Shown here in pieces: positions 1-10,026 of a stretch of DNA of 64,000 nt. The position numbers were made by a program, and so were the translations under genes. Source of the stretch: Takakia lepidozioides (Eukaryota > Streptophyta > Takakiopsida > Takakiales > Takakiaceae); contig CM060732.1 in the NCBI GenBank assembly GCA_030704615.1, positions 2,728,001 to 2,792,000 of the forward strand, read 5' to 3'. Below the pieces are notes generated by a model, which saw nothing but the letters and a program-made list of their open reading frames with translations, did not search any database and had not been told where the DNA came from. Each line of letters starts with the position of its first letter. The stretch's first letter is position 1.

Positions 1-1204
1 ACTCCACCATGTAATGCCAGCCAATGTGTTTGGCATGGTTCTGCTTGATGTACTCCCACCAGGCAAGAAGTCGGTGATTCCCGTCCCACACAAATAACAT
101 TTTACCCGACATATGGCCAAAGTCTGGATCACCCTTCAGCGTTGCCTCGAATTCGTCTTTGCGAGTGTGCCAGTGGGTATCCCATGTTGACAATTCATCC
201 GCAGTGGGTCCACGAGTTTTGCCGTCCTCATTCTCAATGGAAACGTAGAAGGCTGGCAAACCTAGACGGTACCCTTCTCGAAATGCGAACTTGAGCTTAT
301 CCACATCTCCGGGAAGTGTCTGTCTGACAATGGGAAGGGAGACCATGCGACAGAGTGGGATTTGAAGAGTCCGCTGGAATACCCTGCTGCCCAGAACTCT
401 GCCAATGCTACTGTGTGTCTCCTCCAACATTGTATCCGCTGCACTTTGGAATTCCTCCAGAGACATTTCTGCACGTGGCGGTAGGGGCTGAGCAGCTGGA
501 GCATCCCCAACTGGAGCTGCACTCTGGGGAATCTTTGCGGGCAATTCTACCATTGCAGAGGCCTCCTCTGGGCCTGCAGTATTATGAAGATCTTCCTCAA
601 CGGTGGTCAGGTCTTGCTGCGAACGTTGAGCGGCAGCACCCTCCTCCGGTAACAGATTGACGAAATCGGTCGATCCCATTGCCTTCGCTGCAGCAGAGAC
701 GACCCCAACATCACCAGACTGGAAATCAAGCAGGAACTGGGCTTCAGCTCATGGAATCGGTTTTGAGGGAGACTGCTCCGCCCTCCCCCTGATTGCCTTG
801 TGCTTCCTCATTCTTGCAAGTGAAGGTGTCTGCTGCAATTGAATCTGCCCTGCACCCTTCTGCTTCATTCGCATGGGTGGGGGGGAAACGGCCTGGTCCG
901 GTTCAGAAACCAGCTGAAAGACGGGCTGCTTCTTCTTCGTCTTTGTTGGAGAAGGGCCCAACCCCTGCTGGCGATTATCTATGACCTACGAACGCGAGTT
1001 GCTCTCTGGGGCTTTGAACTGCAAAGACTTGCCCTTTGAAGCCGCGTCCTTGAAATGCACAGGGCTAGGCCCGGTAGGAAGACCCGTGCTCGTGGATTGG
1101 CTGGGTGTGCGTGCTGCAACTAGCTCCACGGACTCTTCCTGCGGCTCTTCGGATTCCTGCAATCCCTCCAACACGTCCACCTTTCCGGTTAGGCATGCAA
1201 ACAT
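1..1204 (-). pseudogene. broken reading frame of unknown function, runs off left edge
   Basis: One minus-strand frame is open from an ATG at 1204 to base 1 except for two stops: a TAG at 986-988 and a TGA at 749-751. Reading past both gives a continuous low-complexity, Glu/Gln/Ala-rich N-terminal half and a more ordered C-terminal half (about 500 to 1) with Trp-rich segments and the string VWDGNHRL. That string resembles the DGNHR motif of ParB/Srx-like nuclease folds, but eight residues are not enough for a family call. The frame keeps sensible composition across both stops, so I read it as one gene damaged by two nonsense mutations, or less likely as exons whose boundaries I missed. The start is only 36 bases from the hairpin array, with another broken gene diverging on the far side. 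It is probably part of a mobile element. No function is proposed. Confidence 0.5.
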
Positions 1205-1239
1205 CTTTTGTATTCAAGTCTCCTAGCATATAGTTTAAG

Positions 1240-2312
1240 AATTGCAGAAGAAAAATGAGGGGGGTTTCGGTGCTCGATCAATTGCGCGCCGCATTTCCGT
1301 TCGAGAGAGTATGAAGGTCTCACACGGACGGAAATGGGGCACCGCATTTCCGTCCCACAGCTCCATGCCTGAGATACAAAAGGAAAATGCGGCGCCGCAT
1401 TTCCGTTCTGGGATGTCGGAAGGTGCGACTCGGACGGAAATGCGGTGCCGCATTTCAGTTCCGGTGGTTCACGATTTTTAGTCAGAACGGAAATGCGGTA
1501 CCGCATTTCCGTTCCACCCTCAAATACCTTAGTTGTTGAACGGAAATGCCGTGCCGCATTTCCGTTCTGGAGAGTACGAAGGTCTCACCCAGATGGAAAT
1601 GCGGTGCCGCAATTCTGTCCCACAACTCCATGCCTCAGATACAAAACGGAAATGCGGCGCCGCATTTCCGTTCTGGAATGTCGGAAGGTGCGACTCGGAC
1701 GGAAATGCGGTGCCGCATTTCAGTTCCGGTGGTTCACGATTTTCAGTCAGAACAGAAATGCGGTACCGCATTTCCGTTCTGGAGAGTATGAAGGTCACCC
1801 CCGGACGGAAATGCGGTGCCACATTTCCGTCCCACAGCTCCATGCCTCAGATACAAAACGGAAATGCGGCGCCGCATTTCCGTTCTGGAATGTCGGAAGG
1901 TGCGACTCGGACGGAAATGCGGTGCCGCATTTCAGTTCCGGTGGTTCACGATTTTCAGTTAGAACGGAAATGCGGTGCCGCATTTCAGTTCCGGTGGTTC
2001 ACGATTTTCAGTTAGAACGGAAATGCGGTAGCGCATTTCCGTTCTGGAGAGTATGAAGGTCTCCCCCGGACGGAAATGCGGTGCCGCATTTCCGTCCCAC
2101 AGCTCCATGCCACATATACAAAACGGAAATGGGGCGCCGCATTTCCGTTCTGGAATGTCGGAAGGTGCGACTCGGACGGAAATGCGATGCCGCATTTCAG
2201 TTCCGGTGGTTCACGATTTTCAGTCAGAACGGAAATGCGGTACCGCATTTCCAATCTGGAGAGTATGAAGGTCTCCCGTGGACGAAAATGCGGTGCCGCA
2301 TTTCGTCACACT
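1240..2312. repeat. tandem array of about 20 hairpin palindromes, 53-bp period
   Basis: About 20 copies of an imperfect 24-26 bp palindrome, roughly ACGGAAATGCGG followed by its inverse, recur every 52-55 bases. The centre varies among GGTACC, GGCGCC, GGTGCC and GGCACC. The spacers between palindromes are not random. Four types follow in order: A (GGAGAGTATGAAGGTC), B (CACAGCTCCATGCC), C (GGAATGTCGGAAGGTGCG) and D (CCGGTGGTTCACGATTTT). This gives a higher-order unit of about 212 bases, present about four times, with one extra D at about 1990 and one odd spacer at 1510-1543. Each unit could fold into a stem of about 12 bp on either strand. Because few stops occur, several frames stay open here on both strands, but they are products of the repeat and not genes. 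Confidence 0.9.
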
Positions 2313-5026
2313 GGTAACCGACAGGCGGCCACTGCCAACAGAGAGGTATGCAACGATAATCATTCCCAACCTGGACCGTCAAGACCCTCCATAGCTTCTC
2401 GTGTGGATGTATTCGACATTTCCGACGAGGAAGATGAGTGCATTGAGGTCCCCATGTCCTCCACATGGTCGTTCAAATCCGACATGGACGTCTCTGCAGG
2501 TGCTACGCATGTACCCTTGAGCATAACTCCAACCCGGTCCATTGTGTAGCTCCTACGACAACATCACCTCTATGGTTCTTGCTCCGAGCTGGCTGCTCTC
2601 GACTATGCCAAATTTCCAGTCAGGAAGGTAACGTATCCGCCTCCCGAAGTCGATGGCAATGTCATCTTCGAGTTTCCACATGTTACTTCGTCAAACAAAG
2701 CCTCAGGGATGTTAACAGACATGGATCGAAAGCATGACGGACACCCCTGGTGTGTGATGAAGACCAGTAGCACGAAAATTGCTGATGGTGTTCGTGTTCG
2801 ATACGTCCTCTGTGCGGGGAAGCTGAGGTGCCTCAATCCCGCCTGCTTCCACTTTCTCTCCAAAGGAAGGCGGAGAAACGAGACGGATTGGACTAGCACA
2901 ACGCATCATCCATTCATTGCGGTACTTTCAAGTGCGCACATTGCAAAGAACCACCGACGTGCATGTCCATGTGCAGAGCCAAGCAATATTACGTAATCCA
3001 TTTGCTCCCGGACTTGACTAGAGCTTGCATACACGTTGGGGTCCACTGCCACCCCTGGGCGAGAGGCAACATGCGTGAGGCTGTGAAAGAAGCACTCGAC
3101 ATCATAAAAGAGGAGGTGAAATTGAACCCTGGAGCCAGACCAAAGCATATTCAGCTGAAGGCAGCCCACAAGATTGCTCTTGGCAAAATCATGTCTAAAG
3201 ATGGTTCAGACTGAGTGCCCTTGAACGAAGAGGAGATGCTTGACCTGTTGAAGTTCGTCTCGCACGTTTGTAGTCCGAATGTGCAGAATCACATCGTATC
3301 TTGCAAGCAGGAGTTCGGCCGGGGGTCAGACATGCACTCAATCCTGGAGGTGAAACGAATGACTGGATATGACTACATCCAAGGTAGCAGGTTTCCAGGG
3401 CAAGGCAGCGAATCCGATCGTTGTTACATTTTTAAAATGTCGACGTGTGGGCCTGGGAGTGGAGTCGACTTGGTCACTCGCATGACAACTGGAAACTTCT
3501 CGAATGCTTGGGTGATGTTTGATCACATCAAGCAAATTACAAACCATCAGTGGGTGACTATGGGTGCGCATGTTTATGACTATCACTCCAAGAGGCTCAT
3601 GACGATTGCAATCTGCGAGATGAAAGGGGATGACACACAGTCGGAGATGCATCTATGGGAGGGCATAAATGAGCAGATGGCAAGGGTGGGATTGGCAGAG
3701 CCCAATTTCAGGGGATTCATGGCAGACAACGCTCAGGCCGACTGGGCAGCGGTGCGGCGTGTGTACGGTGAGGACCCCAATGTTCCAATGGAGGGGAAAG
3801 AGAGATCCTGTGGATTCCATTGGATGCAGAGTCTATCTCACTACACTACAAATTTGTTGCTAGCTCATTCCAGGCTGAACACCGTGTCCTTTGTACGGTG
3901 TGGAAGGATGCACCCACATTTGATGACGCGGAGGTTAAGTTTGCTATCATCGAGGCTTGGTGGAACACGTCAGGTGCAGTGTAGACAACCAATCTGGGAG
4001 CCTTGCACAACTGGTTGGGGTGGTGGCATTTCCGGTATTGACAGTTCGGACAGTACATGCGGGAGATATGATGCTGTCATTTTCGTGCAATTGTCTTTCT
4101 ATTACGGACCTTTCCATTGGTCCCTCACCATTGTTTGTGTCCTTGTAGGAGCGGTGCTCGGATTCCGACACGGACATGCCGAACACAAATATGGCAGAAT
4201 CAGTGCACTCCTCCTGGCGAGCGTCTTCTGCCGCATATCTGGTGGACGTAGTGACGGCCACAACGGAGGACATCGACAGAGCAATCATGTAGCAAGCCAC
4301 GTACTACAAGTTCTTGAGCGGGAAACAATGGGGCTTTGGGCCGGACAGGGAGGAATTGTTGGTATGAACAGCTTCGAGGTCGAAGAATCCACTGAAATGG
4401 GCGACAACATTGCGAGAGAAGATCAAGGGACGCCTCTGCACCGCAGAGGTGAACACCTAGAGGGGGACGTCCGTACTCGCCCTGTGAGGCGGAGGATTGA
4501 AGAGGAACCCGGGTGCGAAGAGGATTCCTGGAGATCCGACAGGAACATTCGGACAACACCTCGAGGTCCCGTCATGTTGCCGCACAATGTGTCTTCCAGC
4601 AGTGGAAGCCCAAGAAATTCCAGATCGCCATCGCCTTCAAGCGGGGATTCCGTGCGAGAAATTCCCACCGCTCGCTTGCCCCAGACTCCGCCCGCTGTTA
4701 TGCAGTATGGCCAAGCCATTGTGGAGACGACTGTGTCTGCGTCACAGTGGAGAATTGCTCGCACAAAGCCGTCGTTTTGAGGCAGGTGTTCCGCAATTCG
4801 AGTGGATACATGGCAACGTTGTTTAGAGATGATAAGGAGGAATCCAAATGGGGCTGTCCCTGCTCCTACTTTTACAGGAAGATTTGTCCATGCAAAGTTT
4901 GCGGAGGCGACAACCACCCAGTTCTGGTTCTGCAGGCACGACATTATGACTTGCGTGTATGGAAAGCCCAGGTACGGCATACAAACAATGCCAGAGGCGT
5001 GGCTGGTGGAACCGTTCAACAACTAA
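2313..5026 (+). pseudogene. decayed DDE-type (MULE-like) transposase gene
   Basis: A protein-like reading runs from the edge of the hairpin array to a stop after MPEAWLVEPFNN at 5026, but it changes frame several times and holds stops at 2547 (TAG), 3212 (TGA), about 3984 (TAG), about 4036 (TGA) and about 4290 (TAG). Recognisable blocks in order are: an acidic N-terminus; a Cys-rich segment (CLNPACFHF, then KCAHC about 2940) with HVGVHCHPWARG; a catalytic-like core with GFMADNAQADW and CGFHWMQSL (3700-3840), resembling the D...Q/C..H part of MULE transposases; IIEAWW (about 3950); LGWWHFR; NMAESVHSSW (about 4190); and a CxC...CxC stretch (4855-4895) that looks like a SWIM finger with its last His lost. 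The longest single open piece is 3215-4780, of which only the first two thirds looks authentic. Family assignment rests on motif pattern only. It could not make a working protein as it stands. Confidence 0.6.
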
Positions 5027-5070
5027 GGTATGTGAAGGTGGAACGGAAATGCGGCGCCGCATTTGCATTT
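5012..5070 (+). repeat. lone hairpin unit at the transposase 3' end, shared with the array
   Basis: Bases 5012-5045 match the reverse complement of 1510-1543, the odd spacer inside the array, at 32 of 34 positions by eye. The match continues into the adjoining palindrome (GGAAATGCGGCGCCGCATTT, 5045-5064). The segment overlaps the last codons and stop of the transposase reading frame, so the array contains an inverted piece of this gene's 3' end. A half palindrome (GGACGGAAATGCC) follows near 5096. Confidence 0.8.
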
Positions 5071-5126
5071 TCACTCTATTTCATCAGACGCTGGGACGGA
5101 AATGCCATGATATGTGAACACGTGGA

Positions 5127-6650
5127 CTAACGGAATTGCGGCACATGTCTGCAGTCTATCTGACTGAAGTGGCAGGAGGCGTCGCGGCCTGACCGTTGGT
5201 TAATGATGTTTGTTTTTTGGACTGCAGGCGTACCCTTGACGATTCGAATTTTGTAATGACGCATAGTCCACGAGGAGGCACTTCCGTCCAAGCCTTTCGA
5301 ACCAAAGTGGTGCATCACCGCCGTTTCATCTTCTTTTGTCGTGTCTACTCAGTCACCCCTCTCGCGCCCTTTCCATCTGCACTCTTCGCCCCTTTTCCAT
5401 GTCTATGTTCTTCTTATGCTCGAACCTGAGAGGGAGGGAGTTCGTGCACCAGAGAAGAGACATCGTCGCAAGCTCCGAAAATTGTACTTCGGACGTAGGC
5501 CAATGCCGAAGGGGAGGAAGCAGATGCAGGCTGCGATCTGAGTCAGGTTGAGGCCGACGCCCTTACCGCCGCAGGATTTCGGATGGTGCAGTGCACTGAG
5601 TCCCCAGACAACCATTTCCGCTTCCACAGCCTCCACCACCGACCCTTGTGAGAGCAAAAACAATGGGACACGACAGCTCTAAGCATCCTTCACACCGTTG
5701 GGAAACCGAAGAGGCGGCGACCTCCCTCAAAAGTGAACGAGACAAGGATGGGGAATGCACTTCGGATGAACTGTACAATCCAGAGCTTGACAGAAGTGCC
5801 CCCACCAGGCTTCGGGCGTGTGTATCAGATGGCCACGGCAGGCTCAGCTGTTTGCAATGAGGTGTACACCATCACCATTTCATAATTACCCACCTGCAAT
5901 TGCACCAATTTCCAGATGATGGCAAACAAGGGGGCATCATACTGCCCTTGCAAGCATCTGTACTACGTGTACCTAAAGAGACTCCGGTGTAATTCCACAA
6001 CTCATCACTTCATACATGCACCAGGGTTGAGCCCCCAAGAGGTGCACACTCTTCTGAATATGGATCCAGGGGACCAGTGAGCTTGGCTTGCGGTCCCAAC
6101 ACAATGGTACGCCCATCCTTTTCGGATAGTAGAACTGTACTGCTGCAAGTAGCTTTGACTCTGGCCACAGAAAGGTCCGACTTATGACTTGCCTACCAGT
6201 AACCTGTTTTGCTCGAACTAAGATAATACTATGTCATTCACTTGTGTTTCCACGTGCATGTATTTTTGTGTGTTGGAGTGTTCCTGTTTTTCTGCTCTCC
6301 CAAACTTTGCTTTCCTCATTCGACCCTCGGCAAGGAAATGCGGCGCCGCATTTCCAAGTAACGTCGTAGGTACTAGTAGATGCGGCCTTCGCCAACACCA
6401 AACCGCCCAGAAATTTCGCACGTGCGAACCCTAATGCGGCACCGCATTTCCCAGTTGAGTCGCAAACCTTTCCCGCCGAATATCCGAAGATGACAAAATT
6501 GTGAAGTACTGCAGACTCTATTGGTTCAATCGCGGCAAAAGGGTCAGCTTCATTCCAATGTTAAGGCATGTAAAACCGTGGAATACTCTATACAGGCCAG
6601 TATGCGACGTCATTTTGCCGTGGTATACTAGATTTCTCGTTGCACGGTCA
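5127..6650. other. no gene recognised; scattered palindromes only
   Basis: Only short open frames without protein-like composition are seen. The one structured content is the pair of palindromes at 6334 and 6433. This may be the decayed flank of the transposase element. Confidence 0.5.
6334..6450. repeat. two further copies of the hairpin palindrome
   Basis: A perfect 22-bp palindrome (GGAAATGCGG joined through CG to its inverse) lies at 6334-6355. A second, imperfect copy with core TGCGGCACCGCA lies at about 6432-6450. They have the same core as the array at 1.24-2.31 kb but stand alone. Confidence 0.85.
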
Positions 6651-6654
6651 CTCA

Positions 6655-6880
6655 TTTCCATGAGCGGATCTAAAAAACCATGAGCGGACTTGTTACTGAC
6701 GACATATCTTCGCCGCATTACAGGATCTGGAACTTCCAAAAACGGCAAGGTCAAATAAAAAACTAATATTTTAATACTTGATTTGGAGGAGTCCGCTCAT
6801 GAAATCCGCGTGTCTTAGACTTCGGCTCACCGCTCATGCGGCTCATGGCTCATGGCTCATGGTTTCTGCTCATGAAATAG
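6655..6880. repeat. CATGAGC-rich short repeats
   Basis: The motif CATGAGCGGA and its inverse TCCGCTCATG, with tandem GGCTCAT repeats, recur from 6658 to 6880. The same motif returns just beyond the retroelement fragment at 9971-10005. This looks like subterminal sequence of a DNA element flanking or containing the retroelement fragment. Confidence 0.55.
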
Positions 6881-6889
6881 TAAACCTCC
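6869..6889 (+). repeat. left arm of an inverted repeat flanking the Gag-protease fragment
   Basis: CTCATGAAATAG at 6869-6880 is the exact reverse complement of 9967-9978. Extending inward to 21 bases, 18 positions still match. It is either a terminal inverted repeat of one element carrying the retroelement, or facing ends of two separate elements. Confidence 0.55.
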
Positions 6890-6910
6890 AAACAATTCTT
6901 TCAGAGGTTC

Positions 6911-7342
6911 TTGGAATTGCCAGACGGTTGTAAAGTAAACATTCTTAAGAGAGTGCATGATGCTGACCCTGAGTGGGGTCAGGAGAAAGGAGTGATAAAG
7001 ATTTATCAGGTGGCCTGTAGAGGAAGAGCACATTGGTTACCAACACTGGTTTATGTGATAGCATTGCTATCCATTAAGCGAGTAGAGTTTGAAGGCTGGG
7101 GGGAAAGGAAGGTGAATGTTTATACTCATATGCATGAGGAGCTTGTACTAGTAAAGAATTGGATTCCAAAGGATATTTTGTGGATCAAACTCACACCAAG
7201 AACAGCTTTTCAGACTTGTTTGCCATATGGTTATATGGTAACGGAGACTTCTAGTATAGCCAAGGGTGCATTGAAGCTTGAAAGAAACCCAGGCATATAC
7301 GAGAGATACTATAGAAGAGAGTTTTGGTTATTGCCACATTAA
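6911..7342 (+). CDS. leader ORF of the retroelement fragment, unknown function
   Basis: This is an open frame of 143 codons starting at TTG or inside an open upstream frame; the product begins ELPDGCKVNILKRVHDADPE. No family was recognised. It is likely to have been real because the same sequence, with substitutions and indels, recurs on the minus strand at about 17663-17330 ahead of the second Gag copy. It is therefore part of the element and not of the flank. It ends in TAA, and a second frame homologous to 17298-17086 (starting MSDEREARL) follows at 7364, itself interrupted by a TAA at about 7411. The two may once have formed a single Gag N-terminus. Confidence 0.45.
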   Translation: MELPDGCKVNILKRVHDADPEWGQEKGVIKIYQVACRGRAHWLPTLVYVIALLSIKRVEFEGWGERKVNVYTHMHEELVLVKNWIPKDILWIKLTPRTAFQTCLPYGYMVTETSSIAKGALKLERNPGIYERYYRREFWLLPH

Positions 7343-7719
7343 AGAAATGAAAGACACGGGACATGAGTGATGAAAGAGAAGCTAGACTCCAGAGATATTC
7401 AGCAAAAAGATAAAGTTATCTGAAAGCTAATTATCCATATCTTTGGGAGAGAGGAATAGACATAGGGGAATCATCTGGACCTCTCACACCATTAAGATCA
7501 GAGAGTACATCACCCATACCGGAAGAACTAGAGTTGGATGCCACTCCTTTTGTTTCTTTGCAAGAAAGATTAAGGGAATTGGTACAGGAAGAAGATCAAC
7601 CACGAGGTGAAAAATCTGAGGTACATCCCTGGATAAAAGATTTGATAAGAGTTGACTGGAACACCAAAAGCAGGAACTCCAGTTTCTGAAACAGGAGATG
7701 TTCAAACTCTCCAACATCA

Positions 7720-8106
7720 TTGCAATTAAGTTACATGAGTGAAGAAGAAGAAACCCAAGGGCAGAACTTGGAAGATGAAAACAGGGAGAAGAAATTGGAA
7801 GATGAAGAGTATGAAGAAGTAGACCCAACAGCTGAGGTTGAGACTACAACCATGACATCCCAACCCGTTGGACCTGGATCAAGTGGAGCACTTGGATCAC
7901 AGGCCAACGAAGGTGTCGGCTCAGGGGGATCAAGCGGGCAACCTGGATCTGGCTCTGGGGGGACAGGGAGTGTGGGAAGTAGTGCAACTGAAGCTGGGAA
8001 TACTGTGAATATAGTGAGGCCAGTAGCAGGAAGTGCTCAGGGGCCAGCACTTGGTGGAAGTTCCACCACAACTACCACATGTCCTCAAGGACCAGCACTA
8101 AATTGA
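7720..8106 (+). CDS. Gag N-terminal acidic and Gly/Ser-rich region (truncated)
   Basis: The product begins with an acidic stretch (SYMSEEEETQGQNLEDENRE) and continues into a Gly/Ser/Thr-rich linker. It ends at a TGA created where copy 1 lost the Gag core present in copy 2. The junction is at about 8095-8105: after it the sequence matches copy 2 again near 15985. By itself this stretch would not assemble a particle. Confidence 0.6.
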   Translation: MQLSYMSEEEETQGQNLEDENREKKLEDEEYEEVDPTAEVETTTMTSQPVGPGSSGALGSQANEGVGSGGSSGQPGSGSGGTGSVGSSATEAGNTVNIVRPVAGSAQGPALGGSSTTTTTCPQGPALN

Positions 8107-8110
8107 GCAA

Positions 8111-8760
8111 TTGGGAATGCTCAGGAGAGAGAAAATAGATGATGAGGACTCTGAGGATGAGTCAGATGAGGAAGAAGAGCAAGAGCTTAAGAGGAAGAGT
8201 AAGTGGAAGGAAAAGTTGAAGAGGAATAACTATGAGAAAATATTAGAAGAAATCTTGAAGAAGTATGCCACAGAGGCTGCAACACATTGGAGGAAGGGTG
8301 TTTGGTGTGCAAAATGCCAGAATGAAGGCCATACTACCACTGAATGCCACATGAAGAGAAACACTGTACTATCTGTAAAATGGATAACCATTCTACTGAG
8401 AATTGTTACTACAACAGAAGGACAGCTGCAAGAGAACCTAGGCAAGTAAGGGTGCATCAAGTGCAGCCCCAGCCAAGAAGAAACAATGATCAGGACCACT
8501 ATGGTAGGCCTGGTGGTTATAACAATGGCATGGAAGGGAGAGGTAATCCAAGAGGGAATTACCAAGGAAATTCGAGAGGCAACTATCAGGGTAATCCAAG
8601 GGGGAATTACCAGCCGGGGAATCAGGATTACAGAAACAATCCCTGAACAGACCAAGGGCGAGGACCTAATGGGGAAGAACTGTGTTACTATTGTAATCAG
8701 GCAGGCCATCGCAAGGCAGCCTGTCCATTCTGGATCAGACTCCAGAATGAGATGAGAGCT
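8111..8760 (+). CDS. Gag C-terminus with three zinc knuckles (frame-shifted)
   Basis: A charged region is followed by three CCHC-type knuckles: CAKCQNEGHTTTEC (about 8310), CTICKMDNHSTENC (about 8365, His in the expected place but Gly replaced) and CYYCNQAGHRKAAC (about 8680). The first is in one frame. The second is in another, together with an RGN/GNY-rich basic stretch (8540-8640). The third is in frame with the protease. Three knuckles are more than the usual one or two of plant Ty3 Gag. The knuckles are expected to bind the element RNA. A stop at 8644 separates knuckles two and three. Confidence 0.6.
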
Positions 8761-10026
8761 CCTATGAATGAGGGGCCAGTGGTGGCAGCTCACATGGTTA
8801 GGCCATGTGTTGTACCAGAAGTAAGTACAATGATAGTAACCAGAAGCAAAACTAAATTATTACCTCCAGTAGATGAGGAAGGTGATGATAATGAAGATGG
8901 CAGTGATGTGCCTGAAGATGATGAGGCTTGGAGAGATGAGAAGAAACTGCACAAGGAAGTGGCAGATACCATAAGGGAAATGCAGAAGAGTACTGATATT
9001 CCTATGGCAGATTCCTCTGATTCTGAAAGAGAAGAGGAGGTGAGTGAGGATGAATGGAAGAAAGAAGCTGCAGAAATGCAGAGTAATGAAGGGACTTTGG
9101 CTGAAGTAATATGCCAGTCCAAAGCGGAGATTACCATTGGACAGCTATTGGCTGTGGCACCTTATTGTAGGCATAGGCTGTATCAAGCAATCAATCAGAT
9201 TGCCCATGTGACAGGGAACACAGACTTGAACAGCAAGGTGACCAGTTATAATGTGAAGCCGGAAGGGCGAGTCATGGACTTTGATGATTCTATGCCAGTA
9301 ATCCAATTGAGAATTGGAAGCACAGAACTAACTGATGTAATGATAGATGGAGGCTCTGGAGTGAATATCATGACAGACCAATTAAGGCAGAAGCTTGGTC
9401 TAAGTAACATGAAACAAGCCCCATTTACAGTAACAATGGCAGATCAAAGAAGTGTTCAGCCATTGGGATTGATAAGAGGAGTTAAGATACAGATTCAAAA
9501 GATGATCTTTAAGATCACAATAACTGTGTTGAAAATGGATGAAGTCATGGACGCTTACTCCTTATTGCTGGGTCGACCGTGGCTGAAACAGGCCAGGGTA
9601 TTCCATGACTGGAATTCCCCGTTACTAACTGTGCATGATGGGATGCACAAGATACAAATCACCACTAAGAAATCTAGTAGACTACCTGCTACGAGAAGAC
9701 CTCGAGGGGTCAGGGAGTATGACTGGAGGGGAGGACTTGATGAGGAGCAGGAAGCTACCCTGTTTGTTGCACACCCAGAGTGGGAGCAGGTTGCAGAGAT
9801 GCAACTGGAAGGCCTAAGTTGTTTAAAAGGTATCTGCTGTGGTGTGTTGACAACAACACCAATTGAGGGTGAAACAAGCAGTTACCCACCACATTTCTAT
9901 GAAGAAAGAGAGGGAGAAATGGAAATCCTAGAGGAACCAGCCACTGTGAGTTTACAGGGGGGGTTGCTATTTCATGAGTGGAAAAAAAAAAAGCATGAGC
10001 GGACCATTGTGTGTCTACGGAAATAG
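8752..10026 (+). CDS. retropepsin-like aspartic protease region
   Basis: This is an open frame of 424 codons. After an acidic N-terminal part there is a retropepsin signature, VMIDGGSGVNIM (about 9340), with Gly where most retropepsins have Thr/Ser after the catalytic Asp, followed by MADQRSVQPLG and the typical second block YSLLLGRPWL (about 9560). This is the protease layout of plant Ty3 Pol polyproteins. No reverse transcriptase follows: the last 20 or so codons read through the inverted repeat and an A run into flanking sequence. The frame is therefore a truncated polyprotein, and its C-terminus after about 9957 is not element sequence. Confidence 0.7.
   Translation: MRAPMNEGPVVAAHMVRPCVVPEVSTMIVTRSKTKLLPPVDEEGDDNEDGSDVPEDDEAWRDEKKLHKEVADTIREMQKSTDIPMADSSDSEREEEVSEDEWKKEAAEMQSNEGTLAEVICQSKAEITIGQLLAVAPYCRHRLYQAINQIAHVTGNTDLNSKVTSYNVKPEGRVMDFDDSMPVIQLRIGSTELTDVMIDGGSGVNIMTDQLRQKLGLSNMKQAPFTVTMADQRSVQPLGLIRGVKIQIQKMIFKITITVLKMDEVMDAYSLLLGRPWLKQARVFHDWNSPLLTVHDGMHKIQITTKKSSRLPATRRPRGVREYDWRGGLDEEQEATLFVAHPEWEQVAEMQLEGLSCLKGICCGVLTTTPIEGETSSYPPHFYEEREGEMEILEEPATVSLQGGLLFHEWKKKKHERTIVCLRK
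9958..9978 (-). repeat. right arm of the inverted repeat
   Basis: This is the partner of 6869-6889 (12 exact, 18 of 21 overall). Its inner edge, a G run then TTGCTA, resembles the left end of the nested TIR element at 35734, which also begins GGGGGTTGCTA. That hints at one DNA-element superfamily. Confidence 0.5.

Larger units (their letters stand above)
6890..9957 (+). mobile_element. Ty3-like retroelement fragment, copy 1 (leader ORF, Gag, zinc knuckles, protease)
   Basis: The fragment contains, in order, a conserved leader frame, the N-terminal Gag region, three zinc knuckles and a retropepsin, and then ends. No reverse transcriptase, integrase or LTR was found. A related copy lies at 15.8-17.66 kb on the other strand. 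Compared with it, copy 1 has lost about 550 bases near 8100, which removes the Gag core. Several frames are interrupted: at 7342, at about 7413 and near 7690, plus a frame change at about 8345. Confidence 0.75.

Noticed and set aside
1445-2056. Long open frames (up to 203 codons) on both strands within the hairpin array
   Set aside because: They are produced by a stop-poor 53-bp repeat and rotate frame at each unit; their peptides simply repeat the palindrome.
1240-2312. CRISPR-like array
   Set aside because: Spacers are themselves repeated in a fixed order, the repeat is a full palindrome, and the setting is a plant nuclear genome with no cas genes.
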